Shown here piece by piece: positions 8,589-15,977 of a stretch of 64,000 bases of DNA. The notes below the pieces were generated by a model, which was given only the letters and a program-made list of their open reading frames with translations, was not told the origin of the DNA and searched no databases. The position numbers and the translations under genes are program-made. Source of the stretch: Acidimicrobiales bacterium (GTDB taxonomy: Bacteria; Actinomycetota; Acidimicrobiia; Acidimicrobiales; Bog-793); assembly GCA_035294085.1 (NCBI GenBank), contig DATGLP010000025.1, positions 1-64,000 on the forward strand. The letters are read 5' to 3'. The number at the start of each line of letters is the position of its first letter. Positions within the stretch are counted from its first letter, which is position 1.

Positions 8589-9435
8589 GCGCCGCTCGCC
8601 GGCGCGCCCGGAGCCGGGCGGCGAGGTAGGAGGCGGTGGCGACGGCCAGGATGGCGAAGCTCGGCGGCAGGACCGGCACCGCCTCGGCGAGCGCGAGCCC
8701 CCCCCAGGTCGCGCCGAGCGCCAGGGCGGCCGAGCACCACAGCGCGGCGAAGGGCCGCACGCACAGCCTGCTCGCCGCGCCGGCGGGCGCGGCGAGCAGG
8801 CCGAGGAGGAGCAGCGCGCCGACCGCCTGGGTCGCCTCCGCGGCCGTCACCCCGACGAGGAGGAGGAAGACGAGCCCGAGCGTGCGCACCGGCACCCCGC
8901 GGCTGAGCGCCACCGCCTCGTCGAGGCTCGCGAACACGAGCGGGCGGGCGATCGCGAGCAGGAGGACGCACACCGCCGCGCCGACGCCCGCCGCCAGCGC
9001 GGCCTGGGCGAGCGAGAGGCCGAGGAGGGAGCCGAAGAGCACGCTCACGCCGGTCGCGCCGCCCGAGGCGGAGCGCGCGCTCGTGTAGAGCGCGAGGAAG
9101 AGCGTCCCGAGGCCGAGGACGTAGGAGAGCACGGTCCCGATGACGACGTCGTCGGGCCGGCCGTAGCGCTCGAGGAGGCCGAGGACGACGGCGACCGCCG
9201 CGCAGGCGGCGAACAGCCCGAGGCGCAGGTCGACGCCCGTCGCGGCGGCCGCGAGCGCGCCGGTGAAGCCGACGTGGCCGAGGGCGTCGCCGGTGAAGAC
9301 CTGGGCCCGCAGCACGAGCAGGTAGCCGACGAAGCCGCTCGCCACGGCGACGAGGGTGCCGGCGAGGAGGGCGTGGAGGACGGCGGGCTCGAGCACGAGG
9401 CTCGCGACGAGCCCGGGGACGCGCGCCGCGGCCAT
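8572..9435 (-). CDS. Metal ABC transporter permease (ZnuB/ABC-3 family), second copy
   Basis: 287-aa integral membrane protein of the zinc/manganese ABC-3 permease family with about eight to nine hydrophobic helices. Family landmarks are GYLLVLRAQVFTGDALGHVGFTGALAA near residues 36-63 and the coupling-helix region ASLDEAVALSRGVPVRTLG in the C-terminal half. It is the last gene of a four-gene importer operon and follows the other permease by three bases. Two non-identical permeases suggest a heterodimeric channel. Its 3' end overlaps the opposing DUF1345-like gene. Confidence 0.88.
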   Translation of the reverse strand: MAAARVPGLVASLVLEPAVLHALLAGTLVAVASGFVGYLLVLRAQVFTGDALGHVGFTGALAAAATGVDLRLGLFAACAAVAVVLGLLERYGRPDDVVIGTVLSYVLGLGTLFLALYTSARSASGGATGVSVLFGSLLGLSLAQAALAAGVGAAVCVLLLAIARPLVFASLDEAVALSRGVPVRTLGLVFLLLVGVTAAEATQAVGALLLLGLLAAPAGAASRLCVRPFAALWCSAALALGATWGGLALAEAVPVLPPSFAILAVATASYLAARLRARRRAALSSRC

Positions 9436-9438
9436 CGG

Positions 9439-10332
9439 CTAGGCCCGGGCCTCGGCGCCCGCTCGGCGCGAGCGCGCGTGCGCGGCGGCGAGGGCGGCGA
9501 GGTAGGCGCCGAAGCCGAAGCTCGTGAGGAAGAAGCCGGCCGGGTAGGCGGAGAAGAACGCCGCGGCGAGGCCGAGCCAGGTGACGGCGAGGCCGATCCC
9601 GACGCTCAGCGCGAGCCCCACCGCTGGGCGGGCGCTCAGGCGCTGGGCGGCGGCCGCCGGCATGACGAGGAGGGCGAAGACGAGGAGGGAGCCGGTGACC
9701 TGGCTCACCTCGGCGACGGTGGCCCCGAGGACGACGAGGTAGGCGGCGCCGAGGAGGCGGACCGAGACGCCGCGAGCGGCCGCGACCGCCTCGTCGAGGC
9801 TGGCGAACCACAGCGGCCGGCCGATCGCGGCCAGGAGCGCGAGGCTGGCCGCGCCCACCGCGCCGAGGGCGAGGACCTCGGCGCTCGTCACGCCGAGGAA
9901 GCTCCCGAACAGGAGCGCCGTGACCCCGCCGAGGAAGCCGTGGTAGAGGCCGACGAAGACGACCCCCGCGGCGAGCGCGAAGGCCTGGAGGGTGCCGATG
10001 AGCGCGGGCTCGTCGCCGCGCCACCGGGCGCGCTGGCGCGCCGGCGCGATCGCGAGCGCGGCGGCGACGCACGCGCCGAAGTAGCCGACGCCGAGGGGGA
10101 GGCCGAGGTAGGCGGCGCCTGCGGCGCCCGGGAAGCCCACGACGGCGAGGGTGTGGCCGGCGAAGGCCTGGCGCCGCAGCACCATGAACCAGCCGACGAC
10201 GCCCGCCGTGACCGCCACGATCGTCCCCGCCTCGAGGGCGTGCACCATGAACGGGTAGGCGACGAGCTCGCGCACGTCGACGAGGACGTCGAGCGAGAGG
10301 CGGGCCGCCGGCACGGCGGCGGGCGCGCTCAT
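9439..10332 (-). CDS. Metal ABC transporter permease (ZnuB/ABC-3 family), first copy
   Basis: 297-aa permease paralogous to the following gene. It shows the same landmarks, VVGWFMVLRRQAFAGHTLAVVGFPGAAGA and FASLDEAVAAARGVSVRLLGAAYL, with a longer N-terminal segment before the first helix. The ATG at 10332 overlaps the ATPase stop (ATGA). Together with the second permease, the ATPase and the binding protein it forms a high-affinity divalent metal importer in the inner membrane; zinc or manganese cannot be decided from these residues. Confidence 0.88.
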   Translation of the reverse strand: MSAPAAVPAARLSLDVLVDVRELVAYPFMVHALEAGTIVAVTAGVVGWFMVLRRQAFAGHTLAVVGFPGAAGAAYLGLPLGVGYFGACVAAALAIAPARQRARWRGDEPALIGTLQAFALAAGVVFVGLYHGFLGGVTALLFGSFLGVTSAEVLALGAVGAASLALLAAIGRPLWFASLDEAVAAARGVSVRLLGAAYLVVLGATVAEVSQVTGSLLVFALLVMPAAAAQRLSARPAVGLALSVGIGLAVTWLGLAAAFFSAYPAGFFLTSFGFGAYLAALAAAHARSRRAGAEARA

Positions 10333-11198
10333 GGCCTCGGGCCGTGCGCGTGGCGATCGACGTGGAGCGCGGGGGGCTCGGGCTCGCCGACGACGACGAG
10401 GCGGCCGTCGCTCGCCCGGAGCACCTCGATCGGCGCGCCGAACAGGCGGCTCAGCGTGGCGCTCGTGACCACCTCCTCGGGGCGGCCCGAGGCCGCGGCG
10501 CCCCGGGCCAGGTAGACGACGCGGTCGAGGAAGGGCAGGATCGGGTTGATGTCGTGCGCCACGATGAGCACCGTCACGTCCCCGGCCTCGCAGATCGAGC
10601 CGAGGAGGGCGGCGATCGCCGACTGGTTCGGCAGGTCGAGGCCGTCGAGCGGCTCGTCGAGCAGGAGGAGCCGCGGCTCGCGCACGAGTGCCTGGGCGAT
10701 GAGGAGGCGCTGCTGCTCGCCGCCCGAGAGCTGCCCGATCGGTCGCCCGGCGTAGGCGCTCGCCCCGACGCGCTCGACCGCCGCCGCGACGCGCGCCGCG
10801 GCACGCCGGGCGCGCGCCGAGAGGCGCGCCAGGCCGGGGAGGGGCACGCCGTAGCGGTCGCCGTCGAGCCCGAGGCGCACGAGGTCGACGCCGCGCACCG
10901 GCAGGCCGGCTTCGAAGGTGCGCCGCTGCGGCAGGTAGCCGATCGACCGGCGGGCCGCTGCCGGCGGGCCGCCGAGCACCTCGACGGTCCCGGCGGCCGG
11001 CGCGACGAGGCCGAGGATGACCTTGAGGAGGGTCGACTTGCCGGCACCGTTCGGCCCGAGCACCGCGACGAGCTCGCCGGGCGCGACCGCGAGGTCGACG
11101 CCGCTCCAGACCCGAGCGCCGCCGACGCGCGCCTCGACGGCGCGAAGCGAGACGACCGGCGCGTCCCGTGCCGCGCCGCCCGGCGCCCCGGCGCTCAC
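10329..11198 (-). CDS. Metal ABC transporter ATP-binding protein
   Basis: 289-aa cytoplasmic ATPase that powers the metal importer. Walker A GPNGAGKST (residues 49-57), Q-loop YLPQRR, signature LSGGEQQ, Walker B LLLLDEP and switch His in VAHDIN are all intact. Its C-terminal tail after the ABC domain ends in a short His-containing stretch (LHVDRHAHGPRP). It overlaps the binding-protein gene by four bases (GTGA) and the permease by four (ATGA), so the operon is translationally coupled throughout. Confidence 0.92.
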   Translation of the reverse strand: MSAGAPGGAARDAPVVSLRAVEARVGGARVWSGVDLAVAPGELVAVLGPNGAGKSTLLKVILGLVAPAAGTVEVLGGPPAAARRSIGYLPQRRTFEAGLPVRGVDLVRLGLDGDRYGVPLPGLARLSARARRAAARVAAAVERVGASAYAGRPIGQLSGGEQQRLLIAQALVREPRLLLLDEPLDGLDLPNQSAIAALLGSICEAGDVTVLIVAHDINPILPFLDRVVYLARGAAASGRPEEVVTSATLSRLFGAPIEVLRASDGRLVVVGEPEPPALHVDRHAHGPRP

Positions 11199-12130
11199 CG
11201 GGTGGACCTCGCCCGTGCCGCCTCGAGCGCCGCGAGCAGCGCCCGGAGCTGGCGAGCCTGCCAGGCCTGGTAGGTGGCCGAGGGCGGCACGAGCGTCTCG
11301 GTGATCGGCACGGTCGGGATGCCGGCGCGCCGACAGGCGTCAAGCTGGCGCTGGACGACGGGGATCTCGTTCTGGGTGTTGTAGACGTAGACGGCGATCT
11401 CCCGGCGCGCGATCTGCGCGGCGATCGTCGCCTGGTCGGCCGGGCTCGGCTCGGCTCCCTCGCTCACCGCTCGAAGGAAGCTCGCCGGCGTGAGGACGCG
11501 CAGGCCGAGGGCCGGGGCGAGCAGGGAGAAGATCGACTCCGAGGCGCCGACGGGCGTCCCGGCGAAGCGGGCGCGGATCTCGGCGAGCAGGGCGTCGACG
11601 CCGCGCAGATCGACCGACTCGAAGCGGCGCGCGCCTTCCTGGAAGGCGCCGGCGGCTCCCGGGTCGACCCTCGACAGGTCGGTGGCGATCGCCGCCGCGA
11701 CCCGCCGGACGTCCCCCGGGTCGTACCAGCGGTGGGGGTTGGCGCCCGGGCGCAGGCCGAGGAGCGAGCCTACGTCGAGCACGACCGGGTGCGTCCCGCT
11801 CGCCGCCACGAGCTGCGACGCCCAGACGTCGTAGCCGAGGCCGTTCACGATGACGAGCCGGGCCTCGGCCACGGCGCGGGCGTCGGCAGCGGTCGGCTCG
11901 TAGTCGTGCGGGTCCGCGCCCGGCCTCGCGACGATGCTCGCCACGCGCACCCGGCGACCGCCCACCTGGGCGGCGATGCTCCCCCAGAAGTTCTCGGCCG
12001 CGACGACCTCGACGACCCCCCGAGGCGGCGCCGGCGCCGGCGCCGAGGCGGCGACGAGGGCGAGCGGGGCGGCGACGACGACCGCGGCGAGGCCGGCGAG
12101 GCCCGCGACCCGGGCCGTCCCGCCTCCCAC
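11195..12130 (-). CDS. Metal-binding periplasmic/lipid-side protein (ZnuA/TroA family)
   Basis: 311-aa solute-binding protein that captures the metal outside the membrane. An N-terminal hydrophobic signal (AGLAGLAAVVVAAPLALVAA) leads into a cluster A-I fold. Likely ligands are His in DPHDYEPT and His in NPHRWYDP. Where ZnuA proteins have a third His, this one has GASESIF, suggesting Glu; the His-rich loop of ZnuA is also missing. That pattern is also seen in actinobacterial manganese/zinc binding proteins, so metal choice is open. No lipobox Cys is evident. First gene of the operon; GTG at 12130. Confidence 0.85.
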   Translation of the reverse strand: MGGGTARVAGLAGLAAVVVAAPLALVAASAPAPAPPRGVVEVVAAENFWGSIAAQVGGRRVRVASIVARPGADPHDYEPTAADARAVAEARLVIVNGLGYDVWASQLVAASGTHPVVLDVGSLLGLRPGANPHRWYDPGDVRRVAAAIATDLSRVDPGAAGAFQEGARRFESVDLRGVDALLAEIRARFAGTPVGASESIFSLLAPALGLRVLTPASFLRAVSEGAEPSPADQATIAAQIARREIAVYVYNTQNEIPVVQRQLDACRRAGIPTVPITETLVPPSATYQAWQARQLRALLAALEAARARSTR

Positions 12131-12205
12131 CGGCCACCACCTCCCGCCGAGGGCCGCGGGGCGCCGGGCGGCGCGCGGCGACCCGATCGCCTAGGCTTTC
12201 CTGCA

Positions 12206-12250
12206 GTCGTTGCAGGTAACGACGCTAAACGATAACGGCATCGGTTGCAA
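12206..12250. promoter_or_regulatory. Divergent metal-operon promoter with two inverted repeats
   Basis: On the minus strand, TTGCAA (12245-12250), a 17-base spacer and TAGCGT (12222-12227) form a good promoter for the importer operon. A perfect inverted repeat, GTCGTTGCAGGTAACGAC (12206-12223), overlaps the -10 and the expected start point. A second, imperfect one (AACGAT ... ATCGGTT, 12228-12246) fills the spacer. The position suits repression by the Fur-family regulator encoded 35 bases away on the other strand, which would also be autoregulated. The sequence does not match a Fur or Zur box that I know. Confidence 0.65.
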
Positions 12251-12284
12251 GTAGGAGCTCGGACATGACGGAGGGCAGGGACCG

Positions 12285-12698
12285 GTGAGCGCAGCCACGA
12301 GGGCGCCGGCCGCGGAGCGCTCGACGCGCCAGAAGCGCGCCCTCGCCGCGGTCCTCGCCTCCTCCGACTCGTTCCGCTCGGCCCAGGACCTCTTCGCCGA
12401 GCTGCGGGCCCGCGGCGAGCGCGTCGGCCTCACCACCGTCTACAACCAGCTGCGCATCCTCGCCGAGGCCGGCGAGGTCGACGTGCTGCGCGCCAGCGAG
12501 GGCGAGACCCTCTACCGTCGCTGCCGCACGGGTGCGCACCACCACCACCTGCTGTGCCGCTCGTGCGGGCGGACCGTCGAGGTCGAGGGGCCGGAGGTGG
12601 AGCGCTGGGCGGCGCGCGTCGCCGGAGCGCACGGCTTCGTGGACATCCACCACACCGTCGAGGTCGTCGGCACCTGCCCGGCGTGCGCGAGCGCCTGA
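12285..12698 (+). CDS. Fur/Zur-family metal-responsive repressor
   Basis: 137-aa DNA-binding regulator with an N-terminal winged helix (FRSAQDLFAELRARGERVGLTTVYNQLRILAEAGEVD) and a C-terminal metal domain. Metal ligands visible: GAHHHHLLCRSCG, HGFVDIHH and the second Cys pair CPACA, which with CRSC makes the structural zinc site. The sequence style (CRSCGRTVEVEGPEVERW) is closer to zinc uptake regulators than to iron Fur, and its divergence from a metal importer agrees. GTG start at 12285 behind a GGAGGG-type site. Confidence 0.9.
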   Translation: MSAATRAPAAERSTRQKRALAAVLASSDSFRSAQDLFAELRARGERVGLTTVYNQLRILAEAGEVDVLRASEGETLYRRCRTGAHHHHLLCRSCGRTVEVEGPEVERWAARVAGAHGFVDIHHTVEVVGTCPACASA

Positions 12699-12715
12699 GC
12701 CCGAGGGCCGGACGC

Positions 12716-12746
12716 GGTCGAGGGGCGCCCGCGGCGCCCCTCGACC
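12716..12746. terminator. Strong hairpin after fur/zur
   Basis: Perfect 14-bp stem (arms 12716-12729 and 12733-12746, first arm GGTCGAGGGGCGCC) with a three-base loop, 18 bases after the regulator stop. There is no T-run on either side, as is common for actinobacterial terminators. It could stop transcripts from both directions. Confidence 0.7.
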
Positions 12747-12851
12747 CGGTGCCTCGCACCGTTCTTCGCTGAAAGGCCCGGCGGCCCGAGCTGCACCGGG
12801 GGGGACGAGCTCCCGGTCGAGCGCGCCGGGGGTGTCTGGTTTGGCCTCACC

Positions 12852-12933
12852 AGGTGGTCCAGCGAGCCGCCTAGCGGCCAGCCACCTCCAGGGTCCCCGA
12901 TCGTTCACCGCTCAGTTGGACCACCTCCTTTCT
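12852..12933 (-). other. Extended Shine-Dalgarno-like element with distal complementary copy
   Basis: Read on the minus strand, 12933-12918 is AGAAAGGAGGTGGTCC, able to pair with all of the last 16 bases of 16S rRNA (one G-U). It lies in the last codons of the NHL-protein gene. Fifty-five bases further down, 12861-12852 reads TGGACCACCT, the exact complement of AGGTGGTCCA within the element, so the two could form a 10-bp stem. A GTG at 12908 overlaps the NHL stop (GTGA) and opens a frame beginning with WRW residues, but its codon use is unlike the genome's. It may be a regulatory RNA feature rather than a gene. Confidence 0.45.
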
Positions 12934-15118
12934 CTGGTGCGCCCAGGATACCGAGATCGTGCCGCCGGCGGGCGGAACCCCGGGGAGCCCGGCGCGGGCG
13001 CGCCACGAGCAGGACGCGCCGGACGGCGCGTCGACCGCCGCGCACGACGACCGTCTCGGTCGCGACGACCCGCCGTCGGCCCCGCAGGAGGCGCCGGCCG
13101 GCAGCGGTGAGGCGCAGGCCGACGCGGCGCGTGGCGCCGGGGGCCAGCGCGAAGCGCGCCTCGGCGACGACCGTCGTCTCGAGCGCCTCGGTCGTCGCCG
13201 CGCCGAGGCGCACCCGGACGCGCCGCTCGAAGGTCACCTCGACGGCGCCTCGGCACGTCGCGCCCTCGCAGCGCAGCTGCGGTCCGAGGAGGCGGCCCGC
13301 CGCCTCGAGCACGGGGGCGCCGACGCGCACCGTGGGCCTCGGGCGCCGCTCGCCGGGCGCGCCGGAGCGAGCGACGCCCGGCGCCGGCGCCGAGCCCGCC
13401 GAGGGCGGTCCGCCCGCGCCCGGGGGCCCCGCGGCGCCCGAAGACGCCCCCGCTCCCGGGGGGCCAGCCGAGCCCGGGGTCGGCGGGGCCTCGGGCACGA
13501 CGCGCGCGCCCGCCGGCGGGCCGGTCCCCGCCGCGTTCGTCGCCGCCACCGAGACGAGGTAGCTCACGCCGTCGACGAGGCCGCCGATCGTGGCCGCCCG
13601 CGCCGTCGCGGGGAGGTCCTCGGTCACGGCGGGCGTGCCCGAGCCGGCCGGCGTCGCGCGCACGAGGTAGCCGGTCGGCGCGCTCCCGCCGTCGCGCGCC
13701 GGCGCGTCCCAGGCGAGGGCCGCCGAGGCGTCCCCCGCCGACGACGAGGTGAGCGGCGGCGCCGAGGGCGGCAGGAGGAGCAGCTCGACGAGATAGCGAC
13801 CGGTGTCGGCGACGGCCACCGCCCCGGAGGCGAGGCCGGCGAGCGAGTCCGGCTGGCGCAGAGCGACGGCGCCGGCCGGGCTGCCGGCGGGGCTCGGCGC
13901 CGCCGAGCCGCCGCCCACCACGACGTAGCACTCGCCCGGCGTCCAGGTCGCGCCGGGCCCGAGGACGTAGCCGGGGTTCGCCGCCGAGACGGCGAGCACC
14001 TCGATCTCGCCGTCGTCGGTGTCGGCGACGAGGACGTCGCCCTCGGGGTCGACGCCGACGCCCTGGGGGAGGTTGAGGAGCGTGGCGGCCGCCGGCGAGC
14101 CGCCCGGGCTCGGCGCGCTCGACCCCGCCCCGGCGAGGACGTAGAGGTCGCCCGGCGTCCAGGTCGCGCCGGACCCGAGGACGTAGCCGGGGTCCGCCGC
14201 CGAGACGGCGAGGACCTCGATCGCGCCGTCGTCGGTGTCGGCGACGAGGACGTCGCCGGCCGGGTCGACCGCCACCCCCTCGGGATGGCTGAGGGCGACC
14301 GAGCGCGCCGGGGCGCCCGCCAGCGTCGGCGTCGCGGCACCGGAGCCGGCGAGGAGGTAGAGGTCGCCGGGCGTCCAGCTCCCGCCGGCAACGGGGTAGC
14401 CCGGGTCGCTCGCGCCGAGGGCGAGCACCGAGACGAGGTTCGTCCCGCCGTCGCTGATGACGACGTCGCCGGACGCGTCGATCGCCAGGCCGGCGGGCGC
14501 CACGAGGCGCGCCGCGGTGGCGACGACCGGCGTCGCGCCGAGCGCCGTCGAGCCGCCGCCCGCCACGACGTACAGCTCGCCGCGCACCCAGGCGCCCCCC
14601 GGCACGAGGTAGCCGGGGTTCGTGGCGCTCTCGGCGAGCACCTCGACCTCGTGGTCGCCGGTGTCGGCGACGAGCACGTCGCCGGCCGCGTCGACGGCGA
14701 GCGCGCCCGGCGCGGCGAGGCGGGTGGCGCTCGCCACGGTGCCGGCCGCCGAGGGCGCCTGTGAGCCGCCCCCGGCGAGGAGGTAGACGTCGCCGGGCGT
14801 CCAGGTCGTCCCGGCGGGCAGCAGGTAGCCAGGGTTCGTCGGGCTCTCGGCGACGACCTCGACGAGCGAGTTCCCGGTGTCGGCGACGACGAGGTTCCCC
14901 GACGGGTCGGCTGTCACCGCGCCCGGCTGGCTGAGGCCGGTGCCGAGCGCGCCCGAGCCGGTCGCGCTCGCGAGCGGCGTCGTGGCGCCGTTGCCCGCGA
15001 CGACGAGGTAGTCCCCGCCCGAGGCGCCTGCGCCGGGCGCGACGCAGGCGAGGCCCGTCCCGGCGATCCAGGACGCCAGGACGAGCAGGAGCCCCCTGCG
15101 GCTGCGGCCTCGCGCCAT
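12905..15118 (-). CDS. Exported NHL-repeat beta-propeller protein with fibronectin type III domain
   Basis: 737-aa secreted or surface protein, function unknown. Layout: signal sequence (RRGLLLVLASWIAGTGLACVAPGAGA), six NHL blades of about 70-75 residues each with the core DPAGDVLVADTDDG and the linker motif WTPGDLYVLAG, one fibronectin type III domain (~480-570), a Gly/Pro/Ala-rich linker, and a basic C-terminal beta domain with two Cys (LRCEGATCRG). Six blades would close one propeller. ATG at 15118 gives the signal peptide. Blades four and five are nearly identical in DNA too, pointing to recent duplication. The 3' end overlaps the extended Shine-Dalgarno-like element. Confidence 0.8.
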   Translation of the reverse strand: MARGRSRRGLLLVLASWIAGTGLACVAPGAGASGGDYLVVAGNGATTPLASATGSGALGTGLSQPGAVTADPSGNLVVADTGNSLVEVVAESPTNPGYLLPAGTTWTPGDVYLLAGGGSQAPSAAGTVASATRLAAPGALAVDAAGDVLVADTGDHEVEVLAESATNPGYLVPGGAWVRGELYVVAGGGSTALGATPVVATAARLVAPAGLAIDASGDVVISDGGTNLVSVLALGASDPGYPVAGGSWTPGDLYLLAGSGAATPTLAGAPARSVALSHPEGVAVDPAGDVLVADTDDGAIEVLAVSAADPGYVLGSGATWTPGDLYVLAGAGSSAPSPGGSPAAATLLNLPQGVGVDPEGDVLVADTDDGEIEVLAVSAANPGYVLGPGATWTPGECYVVVGGGSAAPSPAGSPAGAVALRQPDSLAGLASGAVAVADTGRYLVELLLLPPSAPPLTSSSAGDASAALAWDAPARDGGSAPTGYLVRATPAGSGTPAVTEDLPATARAATIGGLVDGVSYLVSVAATNAAGTGPPAGARVVPEAPPTPGSAGPPGAGASSGAAGPPGAGGPPSAGSAPAPGVARSGAPGERRPRPTVRVGAPVLEAAGRLLGPQLRCEGATCRGAVEVTFERRVRVRLGAATTEALETTVVAEARFALAPGATRRVGLRLTAAGRRLLRGRRRVVATETVVVRGGRRAVRRVLLVARPRRAPRGSARRRHDLGILGAPEKGGGPTER

Positions 15119-15175
15119 GCGACCCCCCACCGGTGCCTCCGCCGGGGTCCGCCACGCCCTGGCGCCGTGCGACTG

Positions 15176-15223
15176 GACGTCGGGGCGCCGGCGTCGCGCC
15201 CCGACGTCTCTACGAAATGTAGA
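15176..15223. repeat. Hairpin plus short CTAC/GTAG palindrome in a divergent intergenic region
   Basis: Between the NHL gene and the metallo-hydrolase gene, which diverge. Arms 15176-15188 and 15196-15208 (GACGTCGGGGCGC and its complement) form a perfect 13-bp stem with a seven-base loop. Directly after it, TCTACGAAATGTAGA (15209-15223) is a perfect inverted repeat in an AT-richer stretch. It shares the half-sites CTAC...GTAG with the palindrome before sufC and could be an operator for the NHL gene. Confidence 0.5.
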
Positions 15224-15316
15224 TGCACTACGCAGCCTGAGGCTACAAATCGTGTTCAGCGGCGCGGACGGCGGCGCGCCCGACGGCGTGGCGGGCCCGC
15301 CCGGGTAGGCTGCGGC

Positions 15317-15925
15317 GTGTCCCTCCACTACGAGGACGCCCAGGTCGCCATCCACCGCTTCGTCGTCGGGCCGCTCGACAACAACGTGCTCGTCGTGCGG
15401 TGCAAGGCGACGGGCGAGGCGCTCCTCGTCGACGCGGCGAACGAGCACGGCCGCCTCCTCGAGGTGTGCCGCGCGCTCGGGGTGCGCGCCGTCGTCGAGA
15501 CCCACGGCCACTGGGACCACATCCAGGCCGTGCCGCAGCTTCGCGACGCGGGCTACGAGGTCGCGGTGGCCGCCGCGGACGCTGCCCGGCTCCCCTCCTA
15601 CGACCTCGTGCTCGAGGACGACGCGGTGCTCGCCGTCGGCCGCCTCCGCCTGCGCACGATCGCCACGCCCGGCCACACGCCCGGCTCGATGTGCTTCGCG
15701 CTCGAGGGCTCGCCGGTCCTGCTCACGGGCGACACGCTCTTCCCCGGGGGTCCGGGCGCCACCGCGGGCCCCGAGGCGGACTTCGGCCAGATCATCGAGT
15801 CGATCGACCGCCGCCTGTTCGCTCGCTTCGGGCCCGAGACGATCGTCATGCCCGGGCACGGCGAGGACACGACGATCGGCCGCGAGCGGCCGCACCTCGA
15901 GGAGTGGGTTGCCCGCGGCTGGTGA
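15317..15925 (+). CDS. Metallo-beta-lactamase-fold hydrolase (glyoxalase II-like)
   Basis: 202-aa cytosolic hydrolase. The metal site is complete: THGHWDH (HxHxDH), His in PGHTPGSMCF, Asp in LLTGDTLFPGG and His in VMPGHGEDT. The spacing and the GDTLF...PGHGEDTT signature fit the glyoxalase II/hydroxyacylglutathione hydrolase-like group; in actinobacteria such proteins may act on mycothiol thioesters, but the substrate is not shown here. A TAGGCT box five bases before the GTG suggests a leaderless mRNA. Its stop lies in the palindrome before sufC. Confidence 0.82.
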   Translation: MSLHYEDAQVAIHRFVVGPLDNNVLVVRCKATGEALLVDAANEHGRLLEVCRALGVRAVVETHGHWDHIQAVPQLRDAGYEVAVAAADAARLPSYDLVLEDDAVLAVGRLRLRTIATPGHTPGSMCFALEGSPVLLTGDTLFPGGPGATAGPEADFGQIIESIDRRLFARFGPETIVMPGHGEDTTIGRERPHLEEWVARGW

Positions 15926-15955
15926 CATTTCCACTACTGCGGTAGTGGAAATGTC
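15924..15955. promoter_or_regulatory. Perfect 14-bp palindrome upstream of sufC
   Basis: GACATTTCCACTAC (15924-15937), four bases, then GTAGTGGAAATGTC (15942-15955). It begins at the hydrolase stop codon and ends 10 bases before the sufC -10 box, so it covers the -35 position. Its AT content stands out in this genome. It could be an operator for the suf genes, a terminator for the hydrolase gene, or both. Confidence 0.6.
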
Positions 15956-15965
15956 CGGGCGGCAC

Positions 15966-15971
15966 TAGCAT
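15966..15971 (+). promoter_or_regulatory. -10 box of sufC, leaderless promoter
   Basis: TAGCAT followed by six bases and the GTG at 15978. Spacing fits a leaderless suf transcript starting at the GTG. The expected -35 region (about 15943-15948) falls inside the right arm of the palindrome. Confidence 0.6.
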
Positions 15972-15977
15972 GGGGCC

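Noticed and set aside
12225-12908. Minus-strand frame starting at the GTGA after the NHL gene, 227 codons
   Set aside because: Runs antisense through fur/zur and a strong hairpin; early codons are atypical. Only the leader element is kept, as a finding.
12917-12933. Plus-strand GGACCACCTCCTTTCT as a remnant of a 16S rRNA gene
   Set aside because: Sequence upstream has no 16S similarity; the minus-strand reading as a Shine-Dalgarno-like element is simpler.
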